This document shows positions 37,191 through 48,635 of a DNA stretch of 64,000 nt, in pieces (position 1 is the first letter of the stretch; every line of letters begins with the position of its first letter). The stretch covers positions 13,371,796-13,435,795 of the forward strand of contig JAAONU010000009.1 in NCBI GenBank assembly GCA_012932295.1, given 5' to 3'. This DNA comes from Cyclina sinensis (lineage: Eukaryota > Mollusca > Bivalvia > Venerida > Veneridae). The position numbers were made by a program, and so were the translations under genes. The notes below the pieces were generated by a model. It worked only from the letters and a program-made list of their open reading frames with translations, was not told the origin of the DNA and did not search any database.

Positions 37191-37424
37191 TTATGATAAT
37201 CGATTTACAAATAATTAGCTCTCTTGGAAATCTTGAATACATATGACACGCAGAGTTTTAACAATAATCCTATTTAAAAGAAGACGAAGCTTTTAGTTCG
37301 GCTGACAATTAGGTGAAATTATCTTTAAAAAGTTATTCGGTGTTTGTGGGAACTGCACAGGTGGAATATACATACTTGACGTGTTAAGTAGTAGTCAACT
37401 CGCGCACAATAAGTGCTTTCTGAT

Positions 37425-37775
37425 AAAAAGCAATACCATTTTTGTACAATTTCTGATAAAAAGCAATACCTTTTTTGTACAATTTCTGATAAAAAGCAAT
37501 ACCATTTTTGTACAATTTCTAATAAAAAGCAATAACATTTTTGTACAATTTCTGATAAAAAGCAATACCATTTTTGTACAATTTCTGATAAAAAGCAATA
37601 CCTTTTTTGTACAATTTCTGATAAAAAGCAATACCATTTTTGTACAATTTCTAATAAAAAGCAATAACATTTTTGTACAATTTCTGATAAAAAGCAATAC
37701 CATTTTTGTACAATTTCTGATAAAAAGCATACCATTTTTTTACAATTTCTGATAAAAAACAATACCATTTTTGTA
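37425..37775. repeat. 33-bp tandem repeat, about 10.5 copies
   Basis: Units read CTGATAAAAAGCAATACC then ATTTTTGTACAATTT. Variants ACCTTTTTT and AACATTTTT recur in the same order, spaced 165 bp apart (five units), so a five-unit block has been duplicated. The period is a multiple of three; frames are open on both strands and are not genes. Confidence 0.95.
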
Positions 37776-38310
37776 CGAATGCAGAAAGTCTTCGACTGAT
37801 TTTCATTTTGATTCTAACTTTTAACGGTAATAAAAAAGTTTTAATGGCTTATTACATCAGTTATAAGCGCATTAAGCTCTTGCTCTGAATTAAGAAAGCT
37901 ATGCTATAACCTGAAAACATTACCGTATGCTTCGTACAGTACTTGCTTTGTAAGAATGTTAACTTTGTCAAGTTTGACACCTGGTTTTTCGTACTAGCTG
38001 AAGAGAACTTGCACCTTGAAAATGAATGAGAGATTTGTGAAATCCAAGCATTTTCTGAAATAGTCTGTATTTACGATGCCAAGTTGTGTGACAAGTTTTA
38101 GCCAGATAAATGTCACGCAAAAATATGTCAAGAGTATATGTTACAGAATAAAGGTCTCCATTTCACTCAGATATGTTGAAAGTGAACTTAAATTTAGTAA
38201 TTCATAGACATATAACTTTTAATCATTTTCCTTACTAATTTTTGGAAAACCAAAACTGGGTTATAATAACTATATTCAGAGTTAAACGACGCTGAAAACT
38301 ACACAACTTC

Positions 38311-38390
38311 TCATTTCTCATATTTTTTACTCATGGAGTTTGCGTGAGAATCATATTCAATTAAACCTAGGGCATAAATTACAGCTCTCA
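38311..38390 (-). CDS. Candidate terminal exon, gene unit B
   Basis: Acceptor AG after TGTCTTCTG, split codon, then RAVIYALGLIEYDSHANSM and SKKYEK, followed by TGA at 38311-38313. It aligns column by column with 28597-28682 and 43726-43802. The stretch TTAATTGAATATGATTCTCA is identical in units A and B. Distance to exon 1 of this unit is about 1.9 kb. Confidence 0.35.
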
Positions 38391-38399
38391 CTCAGAAGA

Positions 38400-40316
38400 C
38401 AGCGCAGTAATTGAAAATATTAAATATTGTGTTTACTATATTAAAAACTACGTCGAGTCACACACACATTTAATTTTGTTGAAAGCTGACCTTAACTTTA
38501 CAACGTTTATATTTACTGAACAAAAAGACCCTTCATTTTTTTTTCACAAGATTTTCAAAATACCCAATAATTCTGGAGCCTGTAAAGGCTTTAATTAGCA
38601 GTTTTTAATACAGATAAATGCCTGATACTATTTTCTTTATAAAGATGAACTGAGCAAAACGACTCATAACAGTCGAAAACATGCTTACTTTCTACATAAA
38701 AAGACTTTTTGAGTTTTTGAGAGACTGGATGACAATTACGTTTCTGTCTGTTTGGTTTAGCAAGACCTTCAATGCCGGTCGTCACTATGGTCAAATACGA
38801 ATTAAAATCAAAAGTGGTAATAAGAAATCCATTTTTTGTAAAGTTTAGTTGCTACTGAATACTTCGAAAAAATCCATGTGTTTTGTCAATATATATCCAT
38901 GTTATAAGTGACCCTCTCGAATTAGCTGACAGAAAACATACCCAGGGGAAATTAGTAAGAACTGTCAGAAGCTGTGTAAGTCGATTGAACACATCTTCTT
39001 TACGAGCGTAAAAGAAGTCTGTCATCTTGACGAATAGAACTGTTTAATTTCTGACACTGAATGCTTCCGTTTCCAAAAATAACGCTATTGAATGTATTCT
39101 ACGGGCTGAACTCAGAACACAATCTTTACATGATGCGAGATCGAAATGACTTTTTAAAATAGATTTTCGGACTGTTAACAACAGGTTTTATGTCTGTTTC
39201 AAAATGACGTTGACTTTGCATTATGAGCGCAATCGTGTTGCATGAAAAACAACAACATTGTTCTTGTTGAAGCATTTGAAGTTGATGAGGAGCTGCCGGT
39301 GTTTTTTCCTTAAAAAGGAGCAGAAATACATATACTCAAAGTCGGTATTCTTACAGCAAAGGAACTGACGTAATAAATCCAGTATTTAAAAGTCTACGAA
39401 AAGGGGATTTCAATAGCGCTAGAAGTGATGCATATAGATCTTTTGAGTTTTGTATAACTTTTGTTGATATATATCGTACTGGACTTACTGTTTGCAAATC
39501 AATGTTTCTCTCAAACCCTACCGTTTGAGCAGAGCTGTGTACATAATTTTAGTAACTGTTTCTTCAATTTAATGGTCCTGTGACATGTATTAAAATGCCT
39601 CCGGGATTCTTTGAAATCGGTTAAGAGGAGAGTATATTCGACAGTGAATGGAATTTCGATTGATCACGCTACAAAAGTATATTTGTTTTCCCAGAAAAAA
39701 TCAATACCTGAGTAAAAAGAATACTTTGGACCAATCGTTTTCACTCTTTTCCAACAAAAGAAAATTTCAAAACTGAGAATAACAATCTAGCTATCTTTCA
39801 GCTGGTTTCAATTCTTTTTCACTCTGTAAATTAAATCAGTTTTAAACTTAAATATATACACAACGCAACAATACTAAATACAAGAAAAGAAAATACAAGT
39901 TAATATTTCTGTATGATAACACTAACTTATATCTTTTGTCTAAATTATTATATAACACCAGGACAGAAGGATTCATTTAAAAAAAAGACATCCGAAATAA
40001 CATTCATTACTATACGTCTATTTCATTTCGAACGAATACTTGAATTTCGTAATATTTTTGGTCTGATCGACCAGATAATGTCCAGCCCATTCATCATGTG
40101 ATAATACAAATCAAATATATTTGGGGGAATCTTTCCTTGAGGCTACTCTTTGAAAATTTCTGGAGTTTTTTTTTCTTATTCTATTAAAGATACTTTTAGA
40201 GGTACAAATCAGCGATAGTTAACATAATTTTGATAGCCTTAAAAAATTCATGTCATGAATTCACATTAAGGTCACCGAGCATATATTGAAGGAACTTAAA
40301 AATTCAATTATATTAC
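38400..40316. other. Intron-like DNA of unit B
   Basis: No recognised domain. Internal exons of the gene family should lie here, but I could not find a block shared with both other units that has compatible splice phases. Confidence 0.35.
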
Positions 40317-40406
40317 CTCGAGTTCCACAGGTTTACAACTGTTCGTGCCATTCTGTTTGCTTTCCTGTTGAACAACTACGTTTGATGCCCCTGCAGCAGA
40401 ATTCAT
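40317..40406 (-). CDS. First coding exon, gene unit B (unknown family)
   Basis: ATG at 40406, 30 codons: MNSAAGASNVVVQQ, then ESKQNGTNSCKPVELE, donor CTCGAG then GTAATA, phase 0. The N-terminal 14 residues are identical to units A and C despite third-position changes. The second half is diverged and one codon shorter. The most diverged of the three copies. Confidence 0.7.
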
Positions 40407-41039
40407 TTCTGAGATTGTTTGTTACCACAGCTTTAGAAACAATTCCAAAAACCTTCTATCTCGCACAGAAAACGGATAACACTTCCTAACATTACAATAA
40501 CAACAACACTGAAGGAGTCCGTATGTATACACGTAATGTTTGGTTCTTCTCCATTTTTAAGTAGAATAAGAGTTCTTTATGGTTACCTAAAAGCATGACA
40601 TACACACTAAGTTTTGAGGTTAATATCACAGCTGTAGTTTATTGCATATATTTGGAATCCGTAAATATTCAGGCTCGATCCGTTATATGTCATTTGTTTT
40701 ATTCTTGTGTAAACTTAACAAACATCTAGTGTAAACATCTCTAAGAATGTTTCGAAATAGAAAATAAATCAGTCAAAATTTTGAAAAGAAAATAACCACA
40801 GCAGTTCAGAAATGTCACCTATGTTATTAACAAATCTATTGTCAATACAATTGTTTCCAGCCAGCATAATTGTATAATAGTTCCTCAGAGCCCCTTTATT
40901 CGTATCACATGACTTGTACACTTTTGTCCATTTTTTTAATAAACCCGTTTCCTTTCACAAATATTAAAGTCCTTAGGTTTTTTTAATGAAATATGAAAAA
41001 ATTAAAGCAATTTTTTATTTCTCTTATCTGTTTTCATAC

Positions 41040-41310
41040 TTCTTTCTCCTCCCTTTCAGTTGGAACTTGCATTTGCAATGAAAGACGTATATCAGTAACA
41101 TATCCAATATATCTAGAGACATGCTTAGAAATGCATGTTACCTTGCACTACATTCAGTTCTCCGATGGCACAAGTCTTACTAGTGTATTCATAGTAATGT
41201 TAATGATGTCAGTAATAGTGTGTTATTTTTGTGATCAGATGGCCCGTTACTCCCTCGTTGATTGCTTGTTTCTATATGCGACCAGGATGTGGCAAATAGT
41301 AAGAAGGTGC
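41040..41310 (-). promoter_or_regulatory. Shared upstream block, gene unit B
   Basis: Counterpart of 33900-34260 and 44830-45170, with CATATCCAATATAT and CTAGTGTATTCATAG as landmarks. A plus-strand frame of 110 codons crosses it but is not conserved in the other copies, so I treat the block as upstream regulatory or 5' UTR sequence. Confidence 0.45.
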
Positions 41311-42179
41311 AGCTTGAGAATATAATCTGAAGCAATTTCTGTCAGTTAGAATTTCTTAAAATATAACTTTAGCTTACTTTGCATGTTTATTTATAAATAG
41401 AAAATACATAGAGCTGGTGAAGCCTGAACTGGATGAAAATGATTAAAGATCAGTATGAATTGAAAAAAAGAAGAGTGTTGGATTAATTTCACTACAGTTA
41501 TTTAAAGTCTTGCACTACAGACTACTTTGCAACCGTTTAGGCCTACAGGTTTTGATTCTTTCGTGTGGTATTTTGTTCTCTGTATGCTTCAGTTCACGAA
41601 GCTGTAAGTGGAAACTACTTATGAAAGCTTGAATAGTTTTTAAATTGCGTTCAGGACATTTTTATTGACTATAATTAGAAAACGAGTGAAGCTAGAGTTA
41701 TGGTTAAAGTCACAGCACTCTCTTTCAAGGTTCTCTATGATCATTGTATGCAATATGAATCAATTCCCTGGAGTTACGCTCCAGACCAGCAAAGTATAGA
41801 AAATAAGAAATTATTTAGGAAAGGAGGAAGGTACTGTTATGGCCCTGTAATTTCTCCGAAAACCTTTTATCTTTGTACAATTTAAAAATTAAATTCAATT
41901 CGACAATGTTGGAGTAAAAAGGTTAAAAGTGTCACGGGCAGACGGACGGAAACGATTACCAAATCCCGTCCACCTATCTGCGACAGGATAATAACTTGTT
42001 GCAATCGTTATAAGGCAATCAAAAATGTTACTGTTACACATAATAGTGTTAATGTTTTGCGGAAAAATGACTTAAAAATACAAGTTTTGCTCAAAGCAAA
42101 CACTACACACACACTGTGTATAAGCTGGCTAGAAACTATCTTTTCGAAACAGATGTTTTTGGCTCTTATGTTGAGCATG

Positions 42180-42310
42180 TAATTAGTTATTTCCTTGGTT
42201 TGTTTACATTAAGCACTAGCTACAAAGGTGAAACATAAATGTAAGCACACACTATTGGCACAACAGTATAGAAAAGCAATCAACATAACATACACGTCTT
42301 TGCTGTCAGT
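42180..42310 (-). repeat. 3' flank block of gene unit C
   Basis: Shares CTAGCTAGTGCTT-type sequence and flanks with 27124-27410 and 36996-37190. Marks the 3' edge of the third gene unit. Confidence 0.5.
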
Positions 42311-42491
42311 TAGCAATAACCATTCGCACACGTTGTTACTTCGCGTTCTTGGATAACTTTTGTGAACAGACCATTCTAGTTTAAGGAAAAAAAAAGAAAA
42401 CGAATATTTGAATTCACTAGAGAATAATAACATTATTTAGAAATAACTGTATTTTGATATGCAGTTATATTCATATACAAAAGAACTCAAA

Positions 42492-42706
42492 CAGGGGCGT
42501 AGCCAGGGCTTTTGAAGGTGTACGCAGAATCCTAGGGGGGTGCGGGGGCATGCTCCCCCGGAATTTTTGTTCTGTAGATCGTCTCAGAAGCGTTTTGGCG
42601 GGTTTATGGCATAAAATAAGTCATATTTTTTTCACCAATTTTACTCGATTTTCTGGACCAATGTGTACGCAGCTGCGTATTCTGCGTACTGGTAGCTACG
42701 CGCCTG
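42492..42706. mobile_element. 215-bp MITE with TSD
   Basis: Imperfect terminal inverted repeats CAGGGGCGTAGCCAGG and (complement of the right end) CAGGCGCGTAGCTACC, 12 of 16 matching. Flanked by a 5-bp direct repeat TCAAA at 42487-42491 and 42707-42711. Inside are a GC-rich left part (GGGGGGTGCGGGGGCATGC) and TGTACGCAGCTGCGTATTC near the right end. Non-autonomous, with no coding capacity. The CAGGGGCG end resembles hAT-like termini, but hAT elements usually give 8-bp duplications, so the superfamily is left open. Confidence 0.8.
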
Positions 42707-43351
42707 TCAAAATTCAGTGTGTTTTGCGAGTAATCAATTGACCATATGTTTAATCATTTCTGTTAATAAACAACATAAAGATGCAACTATATCCTAGGAA
42801 ATCCAGGAAAATTCCTTTGCAAAATTGACATAATATATGTTATGACAATATTAATTTTTCATCATTTTGGAAACGTTTGATGTAATTTAAACCCAAACTA
42901 AACTTTCTGTAGGTCCACTTTGATATAAGGTTTTGACTACAACATTGACTATGCACAGATAGAAAACTACACCATTTTACTTTTGTTCAAATAAATATCG
43001 TCGTATGCCACCTTTGGCAAAGCCCTTATTATAAATTAATTTTGCTACTAAAGGTTGTTAAGCAGTTCCATATTATTATACGGATAATGCATCTTACTCT
43101 GCAGTATTTTGACTTTCCTCTAATTTAAAAGAACTTATTCACGTCAAAATACATCAATTATTAATTAAATTGTTTTTGTAATACTTTACTGCAATTTTTT
43201 GTAGCGCATATCTGTTAAAGACTGGCAATTTCAATTTATGAAAGTTTAAACAAAACAATCTTTGATAGAGAACAAATCTGTAATATCCAAATAATTAGCT
43301 TTTTTATACAATCTTTAATGGTATTATGATGCAAAGAGAGATGAAAAATTA

Positions 43352-43572
43352 AAACGGTAAATGCTATGCAATATGTTTAAAACGGTAAATGCTATGCAAT
43401 ATGTTTAAAACAGTAAATGCTATGCAATATGTTTAAAACGGTAAATGCTATGCAATATGTTTAAAACAGTAAATGCTATGCAATATGTTTAAAACGGTAA
43501 ATGCTATGCAATATGTTTAAACAAGTAAGTGCTATGCAATATGTTTAAAACAGTAAATGCTTTGCAATTAAG
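43352..43572. repeat. 28-bp tandem repeat, about 8 copies
   Basis: Units read AAAACGGTAAATGCTATGCA then ATATGTTT, with a CGG/CAG dimorphism and one diverged copy (AACAAGTAAGTG). It sits between the MITE and the putative terminal exon of unit C. Confidence 0.95.
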
Positions 43573-43725
43573 CATGTTTTACTTCTTCTGCATGCAAGTA
43601 CTTGCTTAACATTAGACAATTGTAACATTTTATCATATCTAACTAACAATTTGTTTTCTAGTTTCAGGAAAAACAATGCTGAGCCAATATCAGACTCACA
43701 CTTCGCTAAAACCTAGCATGTTTTC

Positions 43726-43802
43726 TTAAAAGTTATCTTTACTCTTGAGAATTACAGAGTATTCATATTCAATTAAAGTCTTGTCATATACCAACGTTCT
43801 TG
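43726..43802 (-). CDS. Candidate terminal exon, gene unit C
   Basis: Acceptor AG after TGTCTTGTT, split codon, then RTLVYDKTLIEYEYSVILK and SKDNF, TAA at 43726-43728. Same acceptor column and frame as units A and B. In this unit exon 1 is only about 570 bp away, so any internal exon must lie in 43803-44368. No phase-compatible one was found. Confidence 0.35.
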
Positions 43803-44368
43803 CTAACAAGACAACGCCAATGCCAAATAATTGAATATATGTGAACACTACAGTCACTTGATGAAAGACAGCGTCGAGTCAAATAAATAAGACAAAAGAC
43901 AAAGAAACATTGTGACAAGGAAGAATGTTCTGTTTCAACAGAATTAAGATCTTCCACTAAAAAACATTCAACTCGCTGCAACTTTTGTATTCAGGCGCTT
44001 ACTTTATGATTCTAACACTAAAAAGGAGAGAACATACGAACGTATTAGCAAAGCCCGTTCAGTTATTTTAACTGATCTAAAAAGCAAACTTTGTACTTGC
44101 TATTCATTTGCACATATCTATGCAGGGATGTTACAAAGCTTTAGATATATTTTTCTATAGATATTCAGCTTCCATAGGACTTGGGTGATATATGGATCTT
44201 ACCTTTCATTCTCGTTCTTAATTATATCAAGATAATAAATGCAAGTGTCTTAATAAAAAATCGCTATCATATGTTTTAGGATAGGTTAACATTTGTTTCA
44301 ACATATGGTAAAGGGCTGCAGAAACCTCATCTGTAAATATACATAATGTTCAAAAATATAAACGTTAC

Positions 44369-44461
44369 CTCTAGATCTACAGGCTGTTTACAGTTTTTCT
44401 TGCTAGGCTGTTTGGTCTCTTGTTGTACAACTACGTTTGATGCTCCAGCAGCTGAATTCAT
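44369..44461 (-). CDS. First coding exon, gene unit C (unknown family)
   Basis: ATG at 44461, 31 codons: MNSAAGASNVVVQQ, then ETKQPSKKNCKQPVDLE, donor CTAGAG then GTAACG, phase 0. Closest to unit A, including 12 identical bases across the donor. The immediate 5' flank has no shared initiation context beyond the ATG. Confidence 0.72.
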
Positions 44462-44829
44462 TGTTGATATTATTCACCTAAAGTCAACTTCAAACACTTC
44501 TTATCATTAAGCAAAAACAATCTTTTTCTTTCTTACAATCGACTTTAATTTATCATCCGTGAAATCAAAAAGAGCATTGCCTTAACACTTATCAATATCA
44601 AAAAATCTATTGATACCCATTTTAGTGTCCCGTTATAATTATATGAACAGCGTATATTTTATACACATGCACTTCTGAATTTCAATTGTTTCACGTTGAA
44701 ATAAACGTATTTCACAAAGAAGGAAATCAGACTTTCCTTTTATGCAAATCTAATTCCAAAGCTGATAAATATCACGTGTAAAACTAAACTTTTTCCATGT
44801 ATTTTTTTCCATTTTCTTAAACCAAATCA

Positions 44830-45175
44830 AAATCAGGTTACACTTTTTATTTGGGTTTCTTTCTGTTCGTGTTCTTTGTCATTCTTTTCAGTTCAAATTC
44901 ATCTCTAGCTGCCATACCTCCAGACACATACCATTAGTATTTCCAGTTTATCTATATACGTGAAAAGACATGCACGATATTTTGCTATAATACTAGTTAT
45001 CCAAAGGTACTAGTCAGACTGGTGTTTACATGCTAATGTACATACTGCCAGTGCTAAATTTATATTCGTGATCAGAACACTATTGCTCTCTTGTTGTTAG
45101 TTTGCATCTTATTCATCAATTATTCTGTATTGTTTTCTTTCGTTATGTGAAACAGATGTGGGCAAGAATTAAGAT
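44830..45175 (-). promoter_or_regulatory. Shared upstream block, gene unit C
   Basis: Counterpart of 33900-34260 and 41040-41310, ending at CAGATGTGGGCAAGAATTAA. It lies 0.4-0.7 kb upstream of exon 1 and is followed directly by the 29-bp array. Confidence 0.45.
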
Positions 45176-45239
45176 GTTTCTGCCTGATATTTTTCAGAAT
45201 GTTTCTAAAGACTGAAGAAACATAACCACAACTCTAACC

Positions 45240-46220
45240 CTGCCTAATGGAGTCGCCACATTTATAATATTTCTATATGGGTCGCCACATATATAACATT
45301 TCTAATGGAGTCGCCACATTTATAATATTTCTAAAATGGTCGCCACATATATAACATTTCTAACAGAGTCGCCACATTTATAACATTTCTGTATGGGTCG
45401 CCACATATATAACATTTCTAATGGAGTCGCCACATTTATAATATTTCTAATTGGGGTGCCACAAATATGACATTTCTACTGGAGTCGCCACATTTATAAT
45501 ATTTAAAAATGGGTCACCATATATATTACATTTATAATGGAGTCGCCACATTTAAAATATTTCTTAATGGGTCGCCACATATATAACATTTCTACTGGAG
45601 TCGCCACATATATAATATTTCTAAATGGGTCGTCATACATAATTATAACATTTCTACTGGAGTCGCTACATCTATAATATTTGTAAATAGGTCGCCACAT
45701 AAATAACATTTCTAATGATGTCGCCACATATATGACATTTCTAATGGGTTCGCTATATTTATAACATTTCTAATGGGGTCGCCAAATATATAACATTTCT
45801 AATCGAGTCGCCACATACATAATATTTCTAATGATGTCTCCACATTTATAACATTTCTAATCGGGTCGCCACATAAATAACATTTCTAATAGAGTCGCCA
45901 CATAGAAAACATTGCTAATGGAGTCGCCACATATATAACATTTCTAATGGGGCCGCCGCATATATAACACTTCTAACGGAGTTGCCACATAACATTTCAA
46001 AAGGAATCGCCAGATGTATAACATTATAATGGAGTCGCCAAATATATAACATTTCTAACAAGGTTGCCACATATTCAACATTTCTAATGGAGTTGCCACG
46101 TGTATAATATTTAAAATGGAGTCGCCACGTGTATAACATTTAAAACGGAGTCGCCACATATGTAACATTTCTTACGGAATCGCCAAATATATTACATTTC
46201 AAATGGAGTCGCCACTTATA
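45240..46220. repeat. 29-bp diverged tandem repeat, about 33 copies
   Basis: Units contain GGAGTCGCCACATATATAAC and ATTTCTAAT with many substitutions and small indels. GTCGCCACAT is the best-kept core. The period is near 29 bp and not a multiple of three; the 74-codon frames over it are shadows. Confidence 0.93.
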
Positions 46221-46457
46221 TAATCGATCTGACATTTTTTTTTCTCCGGTATAATTTCTGTTATGAATTCAGTTGACTGCCAGCTGGAGAAATATGTTTC
46301 CCTGACTGTCAAAGTTTTATTGATATATTTAACTTTATAGCTCATTAAAGTCATCGCAAGCCAGTCTGGTAAAAGTGAGAAAAAAACTGACGTTTTCTTT
46401 TGAAATTACTCTCGGATGTATATTTACTAAGACATTGTGGCTACATATTGTAACAAA

Positions 46458-46700
46458 ATGAAGGATATAATTATCCATTTGTCAAAGTACATGTCGACGA
46501 GTAAACAATTATGTAAGGCGTCCAGGTATATTATTTACATCCAATATGAGCGGTAAACAAATATATGCTAGCAGACAATGTATTAACCCTATGAATATAA
46601 TTTTCCGTTTGTCAATATACAAGTCGACGAGTTAACAATTCTGTAAGGCGTCCAAGTTAATTTTTTGAACATGCAACATGAGCGGTAAACAAGTATATCT
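46458..46700. repeat. Two-copy direct repeat (about 134-bp period)
   Basis: Two diverged copies of a block carrying ATAATT(A/T)TCC(A/G)TTTGTCAA, GTCGACGAGT and AATATGAGCGGTAAACAA or CAACATGAGCGGTAAACAA. Confidence 0.8.
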
Positions 46701-47599
46701 ATTTACCATACGGTTTGGTACAATAGAATATTTTCTTTATTTATGTAAATACATAACTATAGAGATCGTTCCCAGTACCAGTAACTCTATGCGTTGTTTC
46801 TGTTGCCTTCTGTTTATTTTTCTGCTTTATCCTAACACCAAGATTGTGTAAACAAAATTCATCTTGGCATATTAACATTCCTATTGGTCGTGACATTACT
46901 AGAGGACATTTTAAATTTAAAGAAGTCTTGCACTACCAGCATCCACCGTATATACAAATGACACTACAAAACAGTCTCTTGTATTTCACAAAAGTCAGTT
47001 CCAAAAAACCTGAGTAACAGTTTCAGCCTTCATTTTTATGTGGTAATATTGCATACAAATACACATACAAACAATTATATATAAACACAAAAAGTCGACA
47101 TGTGTACCTTGGGTTAAGCAAATACTGTCTGGCTATTTACATGACGTTAATTCTGCAAGTTGCAGACGAACTAAATGTTAATAAGATATGTGAGTATTTG
47201 AGCGACTAACAATAATAACATCTTATTAGTGCTGGAGGCAATCAAAGTACCTACACCTAATGGTAGATATTTACGAGTATTTAAGACCAATAAACACTTT
47301 CCTTATTATTTACATGAAGAGGTGGTTAGCATAACCGTTTGATCTACCCTATGAACGCTTCTTGATTAGATTATCGAATATGTATACCACCATCGTCACC
47401 ATTACCATGATTATCTTATTATAAACAAAATATGTATTATGTGCTAACATGATATAAAGGTCGTGCACTGATAAAATTCCCCGACTTTATCACTGAAGAA
47501 ATGAAAGACAAAAAGGTATCAATTGTTGTGTCAGTTCACAGGTTGTTTATAAAGACAGTAAACTCTACATATGTGAACGTAATATAGATTCATATGTCA

Positions 47600-47745
47600 A
47601 GTTAAAATCTTAAAATGATTAAAACGCCGAAGGAATATCGTTTACACGAGGCATGGTGATGTAACGGATCGGACGCTAAAATCTTAAATGACTACAAGTT
47701 AAAATCTTAAAATGACTAAAACGCCGAAGGAATATCGTTTACACG
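47600..47745. repeat. Two-copy direct repeat (about 98-bp period)
   Basis: The block AAGTTAAAATCTTAAAATGA, then TAAAACGCCGAAGGAATATC and GTTTACACGA occurs twice with almost no change, the second copy starting near 47697. Confidence 0.88.
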
Positions 47746-48598
47746 ATGTTTCACATTACTATAATAAATATTTCAAGTTCAAACTAATTTCGATGTAGGT
47801 TTTGAGTAATGCTCCAGACAGGAAAATATGACAGGGTGAGATAATTGAAAATAGTAATACTACATTCTTTTATTTTATTTACCTTCTCCAGTGTATTCTA
47901 TCATTACTGTTCGATTAAGGTTGTATTTAAGAAATGTTACAAAATAAAACATAATGACAATAATAGCGCAACGAAACGTCAATTACTTAATTAATCTGAA
48001 AAAACCTCACCAGATTTCTTGCACAAAAACTTAAACCGGTAACCACATGCAGTTATCGGCTAAAAGACTATTGATTGAAATATTTTTATAGATACGTACA
48101 AAATGGATCAGTTTCCATCCATAATTTCCTTCTTATGCAAAGGGAGAAAATTACTTTACAAAATGAATTGCTCAGAGCTGCAGTTTTCTCTCTTGTCAAG
48201 TCTTGCGATATGCATGTTTGCTTAATCTTTGAGCCTTGAAACTGATCGGTCATTTAACGACAATAACAAGAACAACAGCAAACGATAAAAACTGTACTCA
48301 TGCTATTTCACATCATTGCCATCACATCTCTCTAGGTAAGAAATCTGAGTACTTAGAAAAGTTTAATTATCCGTTTTAAATGCAATCCAAACTGAATTAA
48401 AAATGATTTTCCAAACTAGACTAAAATATGTGTTTGCTTTTAAAAAATGGTGAATAGTTTTTTTTCTTTTACAATAAATATATATTCGATCCAATTTCAT
48501 GCATACACTTCGGTATTTACTCAACTAACTTTTCTGTCATAGAACATAATTATTGTTCTCTTCTCATAGGTGTGTTACAGACTGTTTCGTCACCTATG

Positions 48599-48635
48599 CG
48601 TTTAAACATACACAGATATTTTGTATGTTTAAACG
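48599..48635. other. Perfect 14-bp hairpin
   Basis: CGTTTAAACATACA and TGTATGTTTAAACG are exact reverse complements around a 9-base loop. It lies in a featureless region and has no run of T after it. It may be a recombination or replication by-product, or a structured RNA motif. Confidence 0.7.

Noticed and set aside
35239..37768. Cysteine- and tyrosine-rich repeat proteins over the 54-bp and 33-bp arrays
   Set aside because: The periods are multiples of three and frames are open on both strands. No unique sequence flanks them in frame.
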